From Paraflavitalea devenefica (GTDB taxonomy: Bacteria; Bacteroidota; Bacteroidia; Chitinophagales; Chitinophagaceae): 64,000 nucleotides of DNA. Within the stretch, counting starts at the first letter, position 1. Each line of letters starts with the position of its first letter. The translations under genes and the position numbers were made by a program. This document shows, in pieces, positions 1 to 10,200 of the stretch. The stretch lies in the NCBI RefSeq assembly GCF_011759375.1, contig NZ_JAARML010000004.1, positions 496,001 to 560,000 on the forward strand, in the 5' to 3' direction. The notes under the pieces are model-generated. The model did not search any database. It was not told the DNA's origin and saw only the letters and a program-made list of their open reading frames with translations.

Positions 1-171
1 GCGCAAAGATAAGGATTAGTTTATTTGGCCCCACCCCGTTAAGCAAGGCATAATAATTATGGTTAACTACTGACTAATCCCGGATAAAGAATACGGAATG
101 TTTCTCTTTTACCCGAACTTTGGGCCCCAATTGCAACCGATTGATATTAACCATCAAAATTCAGCAATACT

Positions 172-1008
172 ATGAAGCATGCTCTTTTATTCCTGGCACT
201 ATTGACAGTAAACATACTGGTCATTACAAGCTGTAACAACCAGCCGGCCGGCACTGCCGACACCCCCAAAGGAGATACAGTCATTATTAAAGAAGAGACC
301 GTTAATTACACCGCGGATACGGCCAAATGCATCGGGTTTGTGGCTTATAATGAAGCAGACTCCGCTAAAAGACCGGCCGTATTGGTAATACCGGAATGGT
401 GGGGTCTGACCGATTACCCCAAAATGCGCGCCCGTGAACTGGCCAAACTGGGATACATTGCCCTCGCAGCCGATATGTATGGCAACGGAACAATAGCCGA
501 TAGTCCCTCCCTTGCTCAAAAGTATGCCACACCCTTTTACAGCAACTCAACCCTGGCAGCCACCCGTTTCATGGCGGCACTGAATAAACTGAAAACTTTT
601 CCACAGGTTGATACTACCCGCATAGCAGCCATTGGTTACTGCTTTGGCGGTTCTATGGTGTTGAATGCCGCCAAAATGGGCGCCCCCCTCAATGGGGTGG
701 TGAGCTTTCATGGCGACCTCCGCGGCGTACCGGCTGACAAGAACCTGCTGAAAGCCAAAATACTGGTATGCCACGGGGCAGCCGACAGCTTTGTGCCCCA
801 GGAACAGGTAGATGCCTTCAAAAAACAAATGGACTCCATTGGAGCGGATTATACCTTTAAAGCGTATGCAGATGCTACCCATGCCTTTACCAATCCCAAA
901 GCCACAGAAACAGGCCAGCGCTTTAGTATACCGATAAAATACAATGCGGCAGCCGATACAGCTTCCTGGAAAGACATGCAGGAGTTCTTCGGTCGGATAT
1001 TCAAATAA
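172..1008 (+). CDS. dienelactone hydrolase family lipoprotein
   Basis: Alpha/beta-hydrolase of the dienelactone hydrolase family (278 aa), exported and probably lipid-anchored. A hydrophobic signal runs into a lipobox with Cys at residue 21 (ITSC). The family nucleophile motif GYCFGGSM places the catalytic Cys at residue 157. Asp205 (in GAADSF) and His237 (in DATHAF) complete the Cys-Asp-His triad. Characterised family members open lactone rings, but in Bacteroidota the exported members usually have unknown ester substrates, so the exact reaction is not assigned. It stands alone on the plus strand and is followed 30 bp later by a strong hairpin terminator. The ATG start gives the complete signal peptide. 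Confidence 0.88.
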   Translation: MKHALLFLALLTVNILVITSCNNQPAGTADTPKGDTVIIKEETVNYTADTAKCIGFVAYNEADSAKRPAVLVIPEWWGLTDYPKMRARELAKLGYIALAADMYGNGTIADSPSLAQKYATPFYSNSTLAATRFMAALNKLKTFPQVDTTRIAAIGYCFGGSMVLNAAKMGAPLNGVVSFHGDLRGVPADKNLLKAKILVCHGAADSFVPQEQVDAFKKQMDSIGADYTFKAYADATHAFTNPKATETGQRFSIPIKYNAAADTASWKDMQEFFGRIFK

Positions 1009-1038
1009 CAACGCCGGTATATATTTAATTTTTACCAT

Positions 1039-1086
1039 AAGGCTGTGATGACAACCCAGGTTGTTATCACAGCCTTCTCTTTTTTA
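1039..1086 (+). terminator. intrinsic terminator after the hydrolase gene
   Basis: A 17-bp inverted repeat (AAGGCTGTGATGACAAC / GTTGTTATCACAGCCTT, one G-U pair in the RNA) with a 4-nt loop CCAG is followed by a T-rich tract (CTCTTTTTTAT). Confidence 0.85.
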
Positions 1087-1164
1087 TACAGCCAATTTTA
1101 ACACTCCCGGCTTTGCATACCTGCCGGATTCACCTATCTTGCCATCCCAAACACCCCTAAAGCC

Positions 1165-3216
1165 ATGAACGCTGCTACCAGACTATTGCTTTGCATAGCC
1201 GTATGCCTTTCCTGTAACGCTTATGCGCAAACTGATACTTCCAACTTCAACATCGGCAGGATAAAACTCAAAAAAGACTTTACCCAATCCATTACCATCA
1301 AAGGTGAAGAACTGGAAAGAATGCCTTTTACCAACCTGCATGAAGCCATCAATGCCTGGTCTTATGGTTATTATACCAACAAAAGCAGTATAGTTTATGT
1401 AATAGATGGCATCATCGTGAATGACGTAAATGCCTGGAGTGTATATGATATTAAAGAAGTGACCCTGGTACAAAATGCCCTGGTCCAGGTAAGCGGAGCT
1501 ACCCGCCAGCAACAACTCGCAGTCATAACCACCCGGAAAGGTGGAACCGGCCAACAAGGCATCACCGTAGCAGGTCAAAGTTACCTGGTCAAAGCTACGC
1601 AGGTAACAGCCGTTCCTTCTTCTACCTCATCTGAGAATAATTTTTATCATCAATACCATGTTTCAGCCTGGAAGAATGACAAAAACCTCCAGTTTGGTCT
1701 ATCGGCCAACTACCTGCGGGATGTGTTGCCAGCTATGAAAGAGCCTAAAGTGAGAACTATTACTCCCAATAATTATGACCGCTTCCGCCTAAACGGCTGG
1801 CTGACAGCCAGGCTGGGCCCTGCGCATGAGCTTTCCCTGCGGGTAAATGTAGTACCACAGGTGCTCGATAATGAAAGAGGTTATACAGAACAAACACCCG
1901 CCTATGATTATTCAACGCACAGTAAATACCGTAATAAACAAACTATTTTTAATCCCTCTATTAGTTTTAAATCAACATTAGCCCAGGGATTTAGTAATGA
2001 ATTTACCGCCAGCTATGGCTTCTCAAAAGCGAAAGGCAACGGTGAAAGCGAGGTGACCTATACCAATCCAACAAGTGAATATAAACAGTTCATCAACTCT
2101 TCTATTACAGCCAAACAGGTACTGCTCATGGACCAGGTTAGCTATCATACTTCCCTGGGTAATAACTGGTCTCTTGAGCCAGCAATAAACTTTACATTCA
2201 GGTATTTGGATTACAAGACTGTCGCCAGCCAGGCAACTTTCAATAGCGGCAATGTAACAACTATCAGCCAATACACATCCGGCCAGGAAGGCAGACTATT
2301 TATACTAACGCCTTCCATTAATCTGTCCTATCAAAACAGCTTTAATGTGCAGGGCGGATTATTAGCTAATTTATCCAAGACCTACGGACAAAAAGTAAAA
2401 AAAGCATTCCCCTTTGTTACGACCAGTGTTGATGTACTACGGTTAGCCCGCCCTGATAATCCTACCAGCCTGAAATTTTTCGGTTCCTTCGCGCAGGCTG
2501 CCAATGCCGGGGATGTTACCCTTAGCTTCGCAGATTATAACAGCTCCGCAGTTTTTACAGGCGGCTTCACCACCGGTGGTGTACTGCTTCCCACCGGTAC
2601 TTTCCTTGATAAGTCTTTCCAGGCATGGCAGGCAGGTACCCGGCTGGGCGTATTGAATGACCTGGTTTCTGTCAACTACCTGTTTGAGCGGCGGAATTTT
2701 ACCACCGAAATGTATGTACCTGTAGCCATAGGTACCGGTGTTACTTACAGATTAATATATCCTGATCTCACTTCCAACTCCCATCATATAAGCATCAACG
2801 CTACTGTATTGAACAAAAAAGCGTTATACTGGCGTACCGGCATCAATGCCACCAGCTTAAAAAGTAAAAGCAAAGATTCGATCAGCTTTTACGCTATTCA
2901 TACTGTGCTGGGCGATATTGACAGCGATAAAGCCTCCTGGACAGGCGGATGGGTAAACCGCTTTTCCTGGAAAAAATTCTCTGCCGGTGTAGACCTGGTG
3001 TATTATTTCAATCCTGACCAGATTCCCTCCATGCCCGGCAACAGCAAAATAAATGCAGTGTCATTATCGAATGTTTATGTAGGCTATCAACTCAACCTGA
3101 AAGGAACAAAGGGGCTGGAACTGTATGCAGACTGCAGGAACCTGGCACAGGACAAAGATTTTAAGATCACAGGTACCCGGAAGTATTATGGATTGGGGGT
3201 TAAAACTAACTTATAA
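1165..3216 (+). CDS. TonB-dependent receptor-like outer membrane beta-barrel protein
   Basis: 683-aa exported protein with a signal peptide ending near residue 21 (AYAQ). Residues about 40-130 resemble a TonB receptor plug, with YVIDGIIVND and the following EVTLVQNALV matching the 'VIDG..I...P.DI..IEVLKG' pattern of SusC/RagA plugs. The remainder is rich in alternating aromatic/polar strands typical of a 20-plus-strand barrel and ends in a short aromatic-hydrophobic strand (YYGLGVKTNL). It is much shorter than a normal SusC protein, has no carboxypeptidase-like leader domain and no adjacent SusD. Ligand unknown. It converges on the histidine kinase gene with only 2 bp between stop codons. Confidence 0.7.
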   Translation: MNAATRLLLCIAVCLSCNAYAQTDTSNFNIGRIKLKKDFTQSITIKGEELERMPFTNLHEAINAWSYGYYTNKSSIVYVIDGIIVNDVNAWSVYDIKEVTLVQNALVQVSGATRQQQLAVITTRKGGTGQQGITVAGQSYLVKATQVTAVPSSTSSENNFYHQYHVSAWKNDKNLQFGLSANYLRDVLPAMKEPKVRTITPNNYDRFRLNGWLTARLGPAHELSLRVNVVPQVLDNERGYTEQTPAYDYSTHSKYRNKQTIFNPSISFKSTLAQGFSNEFTASYGFSKAKGNGESEVTYTNPTSEYKQFINSSITAKQVLLMDQVSYHTSLGNNWSLEPAINFTFRYLDYKTVASQATFNSGNVTTISQYTSGQEGRLFILTPSINLSYQNSFNVQGGLLANLSKTYGQKVKKAFPFVTTSVDVLRLARPDNPTSLKFFGSFAQAANAGDVTLSFADYNSSAVFTGGFTTGGVLLPTGTFLDKSFQAWQAGTRLGVLNDLVSVNYLFERRNFTTEMYVPVAIGTGVTYRLIYPDLTSNSHHISINATVLNKKALYWRTGINATSLKSKSKDSISFYAIHTVLGDIDSDKASWTGGWVNRFSWKKFSAGVDLVYYFNPDQIPSMPGNSKINAVSLSNVYVGYQLNLKGTKGLELYADCRNLAQDKDFKITGTRKYYGLGVKTNL

Positions 3217-3218
3217 AC

Positions 3219-4613
3219 TTACGCTACCTGGTTATCATAACGCGGCAGGGTAAAGGAGAAGGTGCTTCCTTTACCCGGTTCGCTTTGTACAGTAATATGA
3301 CCGCCATTCTTTTCCAGGAACTCCTTGCATAGTTTAAGACCAAGGCCGGTACCGGTTTCATGATTGGTGCCTTTGGTGGTAAAATAACTATCGCCAAAAA
3401 TACGTTGCATATTTTCCCGGCTCATACCAACGCCGGTGTCCTGTATAAAAACCTCCACCTGCTTCGATTTTTCGGTGGCGCCCACATACACCGTTCCATG
3501 TTTGGGCGTAAACTTAATGGCATTGGACAGCAGGTTGCGCAACACCAGGTTCACCATCTCCCGGTCGGCATAACAATATACCGGCTCATCCAGCTTTGAT
3601 TCAAGGTATACCTCTTTATTCTCTGCCTGAAGCTGCAAGAGTTGCAACACTTCCAGTACCATCCTTTGCACGTCCAGCACCTCGGGATTTACCGTGGCAT
3701 GTTTCATCTGTGTCTTTGCCCACTGCAGCAGGTTTTCCATCAGGCTGGTAGTAAAATTCATTTCACTGGCTATGCCGGGCACCATGTTCATGATCTCCTT
3801 CGACGATAATTTATACCGCTGCATATTGTGGAACAGGTTGCGCAAAGCATACATAGGCGTTTTAAGGTCATGCGCAATAACGGAGAATAACTTATTCTTC
3901 ACCTGGTTCAGCTCCGTCAGCTCACGCGTTTGCTGCTCCAGCAGCACCGCTTTTTCAGCAATCTCCTGTTTCTGCCTTTCTATTTCCAGGTTACGCCGGT
4001 GCAGCTCCCTTCCTTTGGCCAGGAGGCCGAACTGGTAATCTGTATTCTCTTTTTTGATCAGGAACAAGGTATAGAAGATAAAACCCAGTGCGGTAACATG
4101 ATGGAATACATACAGCCAGTAATTCACGGTGGCCAGCCTGAAATAATAATCATGGGGCGCTACTACCGCCAGGATATAACAGGCGGCCGACCAGCAGAAA
4201 GCAAAAATGATACTGGTCACCTTTTGTAAAAAGAAAACGGCCATCACCCCATACAGGATGAAGAACAGCGATACACCGGCATCTACCTTACCCAGGTATA
4301 CCAGGCAGGTAACAATAGGATATACACTGAAATAAATTAAGCGGGAAGCTTCATAATACTGCTCGTAAGTAAGCCACAGAATAATAACACCAATAGCAAG
4401 TGGAGAACATACAACATACCATACCAGCGGTGGCAAATGATCATTACTGAAAAGACCGGCCAGGGTTAATACCAGCCCGGCCACCATGCTGAAAATATTG
4501 AGTTGGTTAAAAATACTCAGCCTGCGCTTTTCATACTCCTCCATGGTACTGGTAACACCGATGGATTTGATAAAAACCCAGTAGTTCAGTAATGCCTGGC
4601 CTAACGGTTGCAT
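3219..4613 (-). CDS. membrane-bound sensor histidine kinase
   Basis: 464 aa from the ATG at 4613 (an upstream TTG would add 11 residues). Five to six hydrophobic segments in the first 185 residues form the sensor. They are followed by a charged coiled coil (about 195-240) and a classic kinase core: H box VIAHDLKTP with His248, N box NLVLRNLLSNAIKF near 360, G1 DTGVG at 392 and G2 GTGLGLKLC at 421. The protein should autophosphorylate His248 and pass the phosphate to a response regulator, but no regulator gene lies nearby, so it is an orphan kinase. The sensor part has no recognised periplasmic domain, which suggests that it senses the membrane or an intramembrane signal. Confidence 0.85.
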   Translation of the reverse strand: MQPLGQALLNYWVFIKSIGVTSTMEEYEKRRLSIFNQLNIFSMVAGLVLTLAGLFSNDHLPPLVWYVVCSPLAIGVIILWLTYEQYYEASRLIYFSVYPIVTCLVYLGKVDAGVSLFFILYGVMAVFFLQKVTSIIFAFCWSAACYILAVVAPHDYYFRLATVNYWLYVFHHVTALGFIFYTLFLIKKENTDYQFGLLAKGRELHRRNLEIERQKQEIAEKAVLLEQQTRELTELNQVKNKLFSVIAHDLKTPMYALRNLFHNMQRYKLSSKEIMNMVPGIASEMNFTTSLMENLLQWAKTQMKHATVNPEVLDVQRMVLEVLQLLQLQAENKEVYLESKLDEPVYCYADREMVNLVLRNLLSNAIKFTPKHGTVYVGATEKSKQVEVFIQDTGVGMSRENMQRIFGDSYFTTKGTNHETGTGLGLKLCKEFLEKNGGHITVQSEPGKGSTFSFTLPRYDNQVA

Positions 4614-4855
4614 TACGGGAAATTTCGCAGGATTGAATTTATACAAGCGTATCAGGGTTAGGAGTTTTGGTATATATAACGGAAGGTAGTTATAAAAGAT
4701 TTGTTTTGCAAGCCCGTTAACGATTTCCTAATGCCATTTCCCGGTGGGTTTACCTCCCCCGTTATGCCCGGGCGCCCCTCCCATAACAGTAAAATCTATT
4801 TGGAAATCAAAATTTTATGTTAATTTCACGGCATTAAATGCCAAAATTAATCACT

Positions 4856-5278
4856 ATGAAAAGACTTATTCTACACCTGTCAGCAACCTTGATCCTGATC
4901 AGTACAGTAGTTCCTGTTAGCATGGCGGCCACCGCGTCAGAACCTGTACCAGTTACAGCACCGTCTTCAGAACCCAATCCTGAAGCTGTAAAAGCTGCAA
5001 TGAAAGATTTCAAAGCACTGCCCCGCAGTGAGAGAAAGTCCCGTCTTAAAGAAGCTAAAAAGCTGTTCAAACAGTACAAGGCCGACAAAAAAGCAGGCAA
5101 GAAAGCAGAAACCGACCAGGTATTACTGGCTATTCTGGCCATCTTACTGCCACCACTGGCTGTATACCTGAAAGAAGAAGAGATCAACAGTAAATTCTGG
5201 ATCAGCCTTATTCTTACCCTGATCTTCTGGATTCCTGGTGTGATCTACGCTCTGCTGGTAGTATTTGACGCCGCTTAA
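4856..5278 (+). CDS. YqaE/Pmp3 family small membrane protein with extended N-terminus
   Basis: 140 aa from the ATG at 4856, which begins a good signal-like segment; an in-frame ATG at 4838 would add six residues. After the leader comes a Pro/Glu-rich stretch and a basic helix (about 45-90, RSERKSRLKEAKKLFKQYK). The C-terminal 50 residues match the Pmp3/YqaE two-helix unit: LLAILAILLPPLAVYL, a short loop, then WISLILTLIFWIPGVIYALLVV. Family members are small membrane proteins linked to salt and membrane-potential stress; the molecular role is unclear. The basic extension is common in Bacteroidota homologues. A hairpin terminator follows. Confidence 0.8.
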   Translation: MKRLILHLSATLILISTVVPVSMAATASEPVPVTAPSSEPNPEAVKAAMKDFKALPRSERKSRLKEAKKLFKQYKADKKAGKKAETDQVLLAILAILLPPLAVYLKEEEINSKFWISLILTLIFWIPGVIYALLVVFDAA

Positions 5279-5303
5279 TTGATCCCACATCTTAAAATTA
5301 TTG

Positions 5304-5343
5304 AGCGCTTCTGCCCTACCCTGTGCAGAAGCGCTTTTTCTTT
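5304..5343 (+). terminator. intrinsic terminator after the YqaE-family gene
   Basis: An 11-bp perfect stem AGCGCTTCTGC / GCAGAAGCGCT with a 10-nt loop is followed by TTTTTCTTT. Confidence 0.85.
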
Positions 5344-5435
5344 AGCCCTGACAGGGTTCAAGGAAATGTTAAACCCTTTACCGTAGTATGTATAGGCTGT
5401 TATTACAGCATCTATTCATCAACAAAACATACACT

Positions 5436-5867
5436 ATGCAAAAGGCTTTTTTATTCCTGGCGGTCCTTGGCATCCTGGCCGGCTGTGCACCTAAAACAAT
5501 ACCTGCAAAAGACGGAACAGCCAACAGTTCACTCACCAATACCCGGTGGAAACTGACAGCGCTGAGCAGTCTTCCCAACGGATTACCCAAATTATCCAAA
5601 GACGTATTCCTGCAACTGGATACCGGTCGTATCAAAGGCTTTGCCGGTTGTAACAGTTACTTTGGCAATTATATCACCAATGCGTCTACCCTTACCTTCA
5701 CCGGCGTGGGCGGCACCAAAATGTATTGCGAAGGCGCCATGGAAACAGAGAGCAAGCTATACGAGGCACTCAATAACACCAATAAATACCGCATCACAGG
5801 CACTAAGCTGGAACTGCTGAAGGAAGAGGCAGTACTGGCTATCTTTGAAGCACTATACCTGCAATGA
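5436..5867 (+). CDS. META domain lipoprotein (HslJ-like)
   Basis: 143 aa from the ATG at 5436, which gives the signal MQKAFLFLAVLGILAGC with lipobox Cys17; longer in-frame starts upstream would spoil the signal. The rest is a single META domain: the opening TRWKLTALSS, the core GFAGCNSYFGNY and the later MYCEGAMETESKLYEAL are typical family signatures. META domains (Leishmania META1, E. coli HslJ) are associated with stress and heat resistance and have no known enzymatic activity. Periplasmic or outer-membrane anchored. The next gene begins 25 bp downstream. Confidence 0.85.
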   Translation: MQKAFLFLAVLGILAGCAPKTIPAKDGTANSSLTNTRWKLTALSSLPNGLPKLSKDVFLQLDTGRIKGFAGCNSYFGNYITNASTLTFTGVGGTKMYCEGAMETESKLYEALNNTNKYRITGTKLELLKEEAVLAIFEALYLQ

Positions 5868-5880
5868 TCAGCAGGTTTTA

Positions 5881-5888
5881 TATTTTTG
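5881..5888 (+). promoter_or_regulatory. possible -7 promoter box (TAnnTTTG type)
   Basis: TATTTTTG matches the Bacteroidota -7 consensus TAnnTTTG immediately before the DUF2452 start codon. No clear TTG element sits at the usual spacing upstream, so support is weak. Confidence 0.35.
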
Positions 5889-5892
5889 CTTC

Positions 5893-6687
5893 ATGGTACA
5901 AGCATATAACTTCCTGGCCAGTTGGCAATTGTTTCCCGAGAAAGGCATCTATGAATTTGGCGACCGCCCCCGGTCGGGCATCTATAAAATGGAGGCTGTA
6001 GAGAATGAACGCTTACTGGCTGTGAGCATGAACTGGGTAACCCTGGAAAACCAGGCCTTTGAATCCAAATACATCCTGGTGCCGGATGGACAGGAGCACA
6101 GTTTTGACAATCCCGAGATCGCAGATACCAGCAAAGCTACTTTTATTGACGGCATTACTTTCGAAACACAGTTCTATAAGAAAGGCGCCCCTGTATTGCA
6201 GGTGCTGAATGAGTTAATGCCCAATGGTTACCTGAAGATAACACAGAAGGGATTGACGCCTGCACAGCGGGAATATACCAATGTGGAGTATTACCACAAA
6301 CAAATGAGCGTGCTGCCCTATTCTGCTTCAGTGGCAGGCGCCTTGATCAAACCCACGGAAGAAGGGGTGATCCGTCATAAGGCGCTTACTGCTATGGAAG
6401 AGCAAACCAATATGCAATTGGGACAGATCCGCAAACAAATAGAACTGCTGGCGCTGCAGGCGCAGGAAATACAGAAGCGGAAAGAACTGTCCCTGCTGAT
6501 CTATAATGCCAAACTCAATTTTGCACCGGTAATTGGCCAGACCTATTACTTGTATGAGAAAAATGATGGCAGCCACCTCTTATCCCTCGTAAGCCCGCGT
6601 GAATGGGGTGGCGGCGCTGGTCCTTACAAACGCTTTGTAGCTGCTGTAAAACTGCTGGCCGATCATACCTGGATGGAAGTGGTATAG
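5893..6687 (+). CDS. DUF2452 domain protein
   Basis: 264-aa cytosolic protein without signal or membrane segments. The C-terminal half contains the DUF2452 signature: a coiled-coil stretch (EEQTNMQLGQIRKQIELLALQAQ), then ISYNA-like LLIYNAKLNFAP, then a conserved GQTYYLYEKNDG and LSLVSPREWG. The same domain occurs in the eukaryotic C1orf50-like proteins; its function is unknown. The start at 5893 is preferred over an upstream in-frame ATG at 5845, which lies inside the META gene. A TATTTTTG box (matching TAnnTTTG) ends only 4 nt before the ATG, so the message may be leaderless. Confidence 0.7.
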   Translation: MVQAYNFLASWQLFPEKGIYEFGDRPRSGIYKMEAVENERLLAVSMNWVTLENQAFESKYILVPDGQEHSFDNPEIADTSKATFIDGITFETQFYKKGAPVLQVLNELMPNGYLKITQKGLTPAQREYTNVEYYHKQMSVLPYSASVAGALIKPTEEGVIRHKALTAMEEQTNMQLGQIRKQIELLALQAQEIQKRKELSLLIYNAKLNFAPVIGQTYYLYEKNDGSHLLSLVSPREWGGGAGPYKRFVAAVKLLADHTWMEVV

Positions 6688-6696
6688 CACCCGCAT

Positions 6697-6734
6697 AAAA
6701 AAAGTTGCGAAGCCATTCGCATGGCCCCGCAACA
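6697..6734 (-). terminator. intrinsic terminator of the minus-strand surface-protein cluster
   Basis: Read on the minus strand: GTTGCGGGGCCATGCGAATGG with the complementary arm CTTCGCAAC, followed by TTTTTTT. It lies 29 bp past the stop of the 164-aa gene. Confidence 0.8.
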
Positions 6735-6762
6735 CTACAGCTGAACTTTTAAAGAGAAGTGG

Positions 6763-7257
6763 TTAGTTATTATTCTTTGCCGGAACTTCTTTCTTTTCTT
6801 CTTCCTGCGTAGGAATGGGAACTACAGGGGCCTTCTTAATGGCTTCCGGCTTTGGTTCTGCCACACCCTCCTGCAGGGGAACGACAGGAGCTTTAACAGG
6901 GGCCTGCTTTAATTCCCCGCTCTTCACATCACTGGGCAAAGCTACGTTGGCCGCCTGTGCCTTAGACGTACTACGGGATGCCTTCGCTTCCCCGCCGCCA
7001 CCGGCAAAACGCATGCCTTTTAAGGCGCCTTTCCTGATCTGGTCAATCACGCCTTCCTTACCCTCATTCTTATCTGTTACCGCAGCCGGGGCTGTTTTAA
7101 GCGTAGCCGGTGCATATTTCAAGCCCGGCGTATGACCCTTTTTTAACTGGCTGCTGATGCTTTCATGGGTATTAAAGTCCTGCGCACGTACCTGCATCAT
7201 ACCCACCAATACAATCACCAGCATTGCTATTCCCTTATACTTACGGATATATTTCAT
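6763..7257 (-). CDS. secreted Pro/Ala/Lys-rich hypothetical protein
   Basis: 164 aa, not recognised. An N-terminal signal peptide ends in VRAQ (about residue 26). The rest is low complexity, with a glycine run (FAGGGGEAKAS) near residue 85 and a C-terminal tail rich in Pro, Val, Glu and Lys (KAPVVPL, KKAPVVPIPTQEEEKK). Such composition suggests an unstructured periplasmic or surface protein rather than an enzyme. It is the last gene of a minus-strand set, only 21 bp after the large repeat protein and immediately before a terminator, so it is probably co-transcribed with it. Confidence 0.65.
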   Translation of the reverse strand: MKYIRKYKGIAMLVIVLVGMMQVRAQDFNTHESISSQLKKGHTPGLKYAPATLKTAPAAVTDKNEGKEGVIDQIRKGALKGMRFAGGGGEAKASRSTSKAQAANVALPSDVKSGELKQAPVKAPVVPLQEGVAEPKPEAIKKAPVVPIPTQEEEKKEVPAKNNN

Positions 7258-7278
7258 AACAAGATTTTTAGGTTTAAA

Positions 7279-10200
7279 TTATTTAATGCTTACCAATACA
7301 TTGATCTTGCCAATACCCTGCCCATTGTAATCCTGCAGGGCCTTGCCAATAACCTGTCCTATTTTTACTTTATCAGGATCTGCTTTCATGGCTACGCCCG
7401 CCATAGAAGAAGTAACGATGAGATCGCCGCGTTTGATAGCGCCACCTTCTGAGCATACCTTGGTGGGGATAACACCTACAATACCCATTGGTACTTTACC
7501 GGCCAGATCGCTATCAATATGTTCTTCGGTTAATAATACACCAGGTTTGGTCGCATATACGCCGGCTACCAGTGTTGAATAAGGAGTGCCGGATTTTTCA
7601 ACCGCCCTGTCTTTATCAGTGGCAATCACCAGCACATCGCCGGGTTCATATTGATTGGTATGGCCCTGTACATCGAAAGCCTCAGCAATATCCGCACCGC
7701 TGTTCTGCGTACCGTCGTTGAAAAATCCTCTGCCGGCTGCGTTGATCCTCGCCACATTCACAGTACCGGGATTACCGCTCTTAAAGAGGGCAATTGAACC
7801 ATTGCTATGTTGCTCTACTGTAAGTACAGGATTCGTATTGCCAGTATTATAATTCACCATACGGGCAGCTCTGCCATCGCCAAAGTTGGGCACCCAGGCA
7901 TAGAGCGCATTGCCGGTACCATCAGCCGTGGTTTCCACGCCATCACCGCCGTTGGATGCATTGGCGGTAATACCATTGCCATTACCATCAGCAAGGGCTA
8001 TCAGCGCCGGACCATTACCGGCAGGATTGGAAGCATGGAACAGCCCCGCAAAACCGCCGGTACCGGAGGATATACCATAAATACCTGCGGTGCCGAAATT
8101 GGCAAACTGGGAATTCACTTCCCCCCTTACTGCGGGTGATGTTCCGGTCACCTTATCTACCGTGAAGTTCCCTGCTATACCATTACCTACGGTTTTAACG
8201 GTGATAACATCACTGGTGTTGCTTTCATTAAATATACTAAAACGGCCTGCCCTGCCGGTAGCGAAGGTAGGCACCCAGGCATACAGGGCATTGCCATCGC
8301 CATTAATATTCGTTTCTACACCATTGCCACTATTTTCTGCATTGGCAGTAATGGCATTACCATTACCATCATTCAGGGCCACCAGTGCAGGACCATTGCC
8401 GGCAGGATTGGAAGCATGGAATAAACCGGCAAAACCACCGGTACCGGAAGAAATACCGAATATACCTGCCGCGCCAAAATTGCCAAAGATCGTTTTCACT
8501 TCTCCTCTTACTGCAGCAGCTACACTATTAGTATTGTCCACCAGGAAAGAAGCGGCATTGCCTTGTGTATTATCGGGAATATTACCATTACCATTGGTCT
8601 CTACTTCCAGCGTATTACCATCTGTATTGGTATTATTGAGGTTTTCAAATCTTCCGGCACGCCCCGTTCCATTGTTAAGACCTACCTGTCCAAATACGCC
8701 TATTGCAGTACCCGTGTTATTGGTAGCCACAAATCCCCGTACACCATAACCGCCGCCATCATTACGCCCCACTACAGCGCCGGCTATATCACTGGTGGTA
8801 CGGCCTACTACTGCTTCACCACTGCCATTGTTATCTCCTATGATCCCTGCAGAGGTCTGGGCAGAAGTAATTCCATGAACTGCAAAGCCGGCGCCCGTAC
8901 TACTCCGTACGCCTGCACCATTACCGGTAGAAGTAACATTGATCACGGTACCATCACCTACCGTATTTGCCACCAGCACATTGTTATTGTTGGCATTATT
9001 GAAAATAGACATAGAAGCCGGTATACCATTGTTGGAAGTGGCTGTCAAACCGGTACCAGTATTACTATTGGCATATACGCCGATGCCATTGGCAGAGGCA
9101 TTGCCATATACACCAAGCCCGTTGGGCGTAACACCATATACGCCCCAGCCGGAACCATCCTGTGAGCCATATACACCAACCCCAAGACCACCGGTACCAC
9201 TATTGATACCTCTCACAGCCGATGAAAAACCACCGGGTGAAGTAGAAGAAACAATACCCCGTATAGCGCTCACACTACTGGTAGTTGAACTGGTAGTAGC
9301 CCAAATCGCATCCCCATCACTAATGGTGCTGGCAGATAGTGCAGGATTATTATTAGCGTTATTGTTGATCGCAAAGCTACCGGGCGTACCGTTATTGCTG
9401 GTGCCATATACACCTACACCGGTGGCGCTGTTGCCAAACACACCATAACCAGCGCCACTGGCGCTGCCATATACGCCAAGACCATTAGGCGTGGTGCCGT
9501 AAACGCCCCAGCCCGAACCATTCTGGGCGCCCCATACCCCAATGCCCAGGCCGCCGGTACCGTTGTTAATACCACGCACAGCAGAAGAGAAACCACCAGG
9601 TGTGGTAGATGATACCACCCCCCTTATGGCGCTAATACTACTGGAAACAGTATTATTAACGCCTTCCAGGGATGTGCCGTTTCCATTGTTGGTTATTGAA
9701 AATAAAGTAGCCGCATTATTTTCTGTAGCAGCATAAGGCAGTATCAGTCCACCGGCAATATTATTGGCCGGGGCCCAGTTAGCGCCATCATATCGCAGGA
9801 TCTGTCCTGCTGCAGGCGCTGCCGCATCTATCCCTATTCCCCTGATCCCTGCTACAGTAGGATTGGGATAATTGGCTGTGAGATCACCACCGGCTGCCCC
9901 ACTGGGAGGCAGGGTTACGCCGGCCGCTATTTTCGCCTGGGTTACTGAACCATCTGCCAGCTTATCGGTGATCACGGCACTATTGGCTATTTTGGCGGTG
10001 GTAACAGCATTCGCCGTTATCGTTGGATTGGGATAGGTACCTGTGAGATCTCCGGCGGCAGGCCCTATAGGCGGACTACCTGCAGCATTTAAAGCATACG
10101 GTACAGACAACAATTGTGTAGCACCAATAGCAATAAAAGCATTGCCATTATTAGGATCTACTTCCACCTGCATGAACTTGGCGCCGGTACTCCAGTTAAC

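Noticed and set aside
7655..9448. Several long plus-strand frames opposite the repeat adhesin
   Set aside because: They arise from the biased codons of the Gly/Asn/Thr-rich gene on the minus strand and have Pro/Leu/Thr low-complexity translations.
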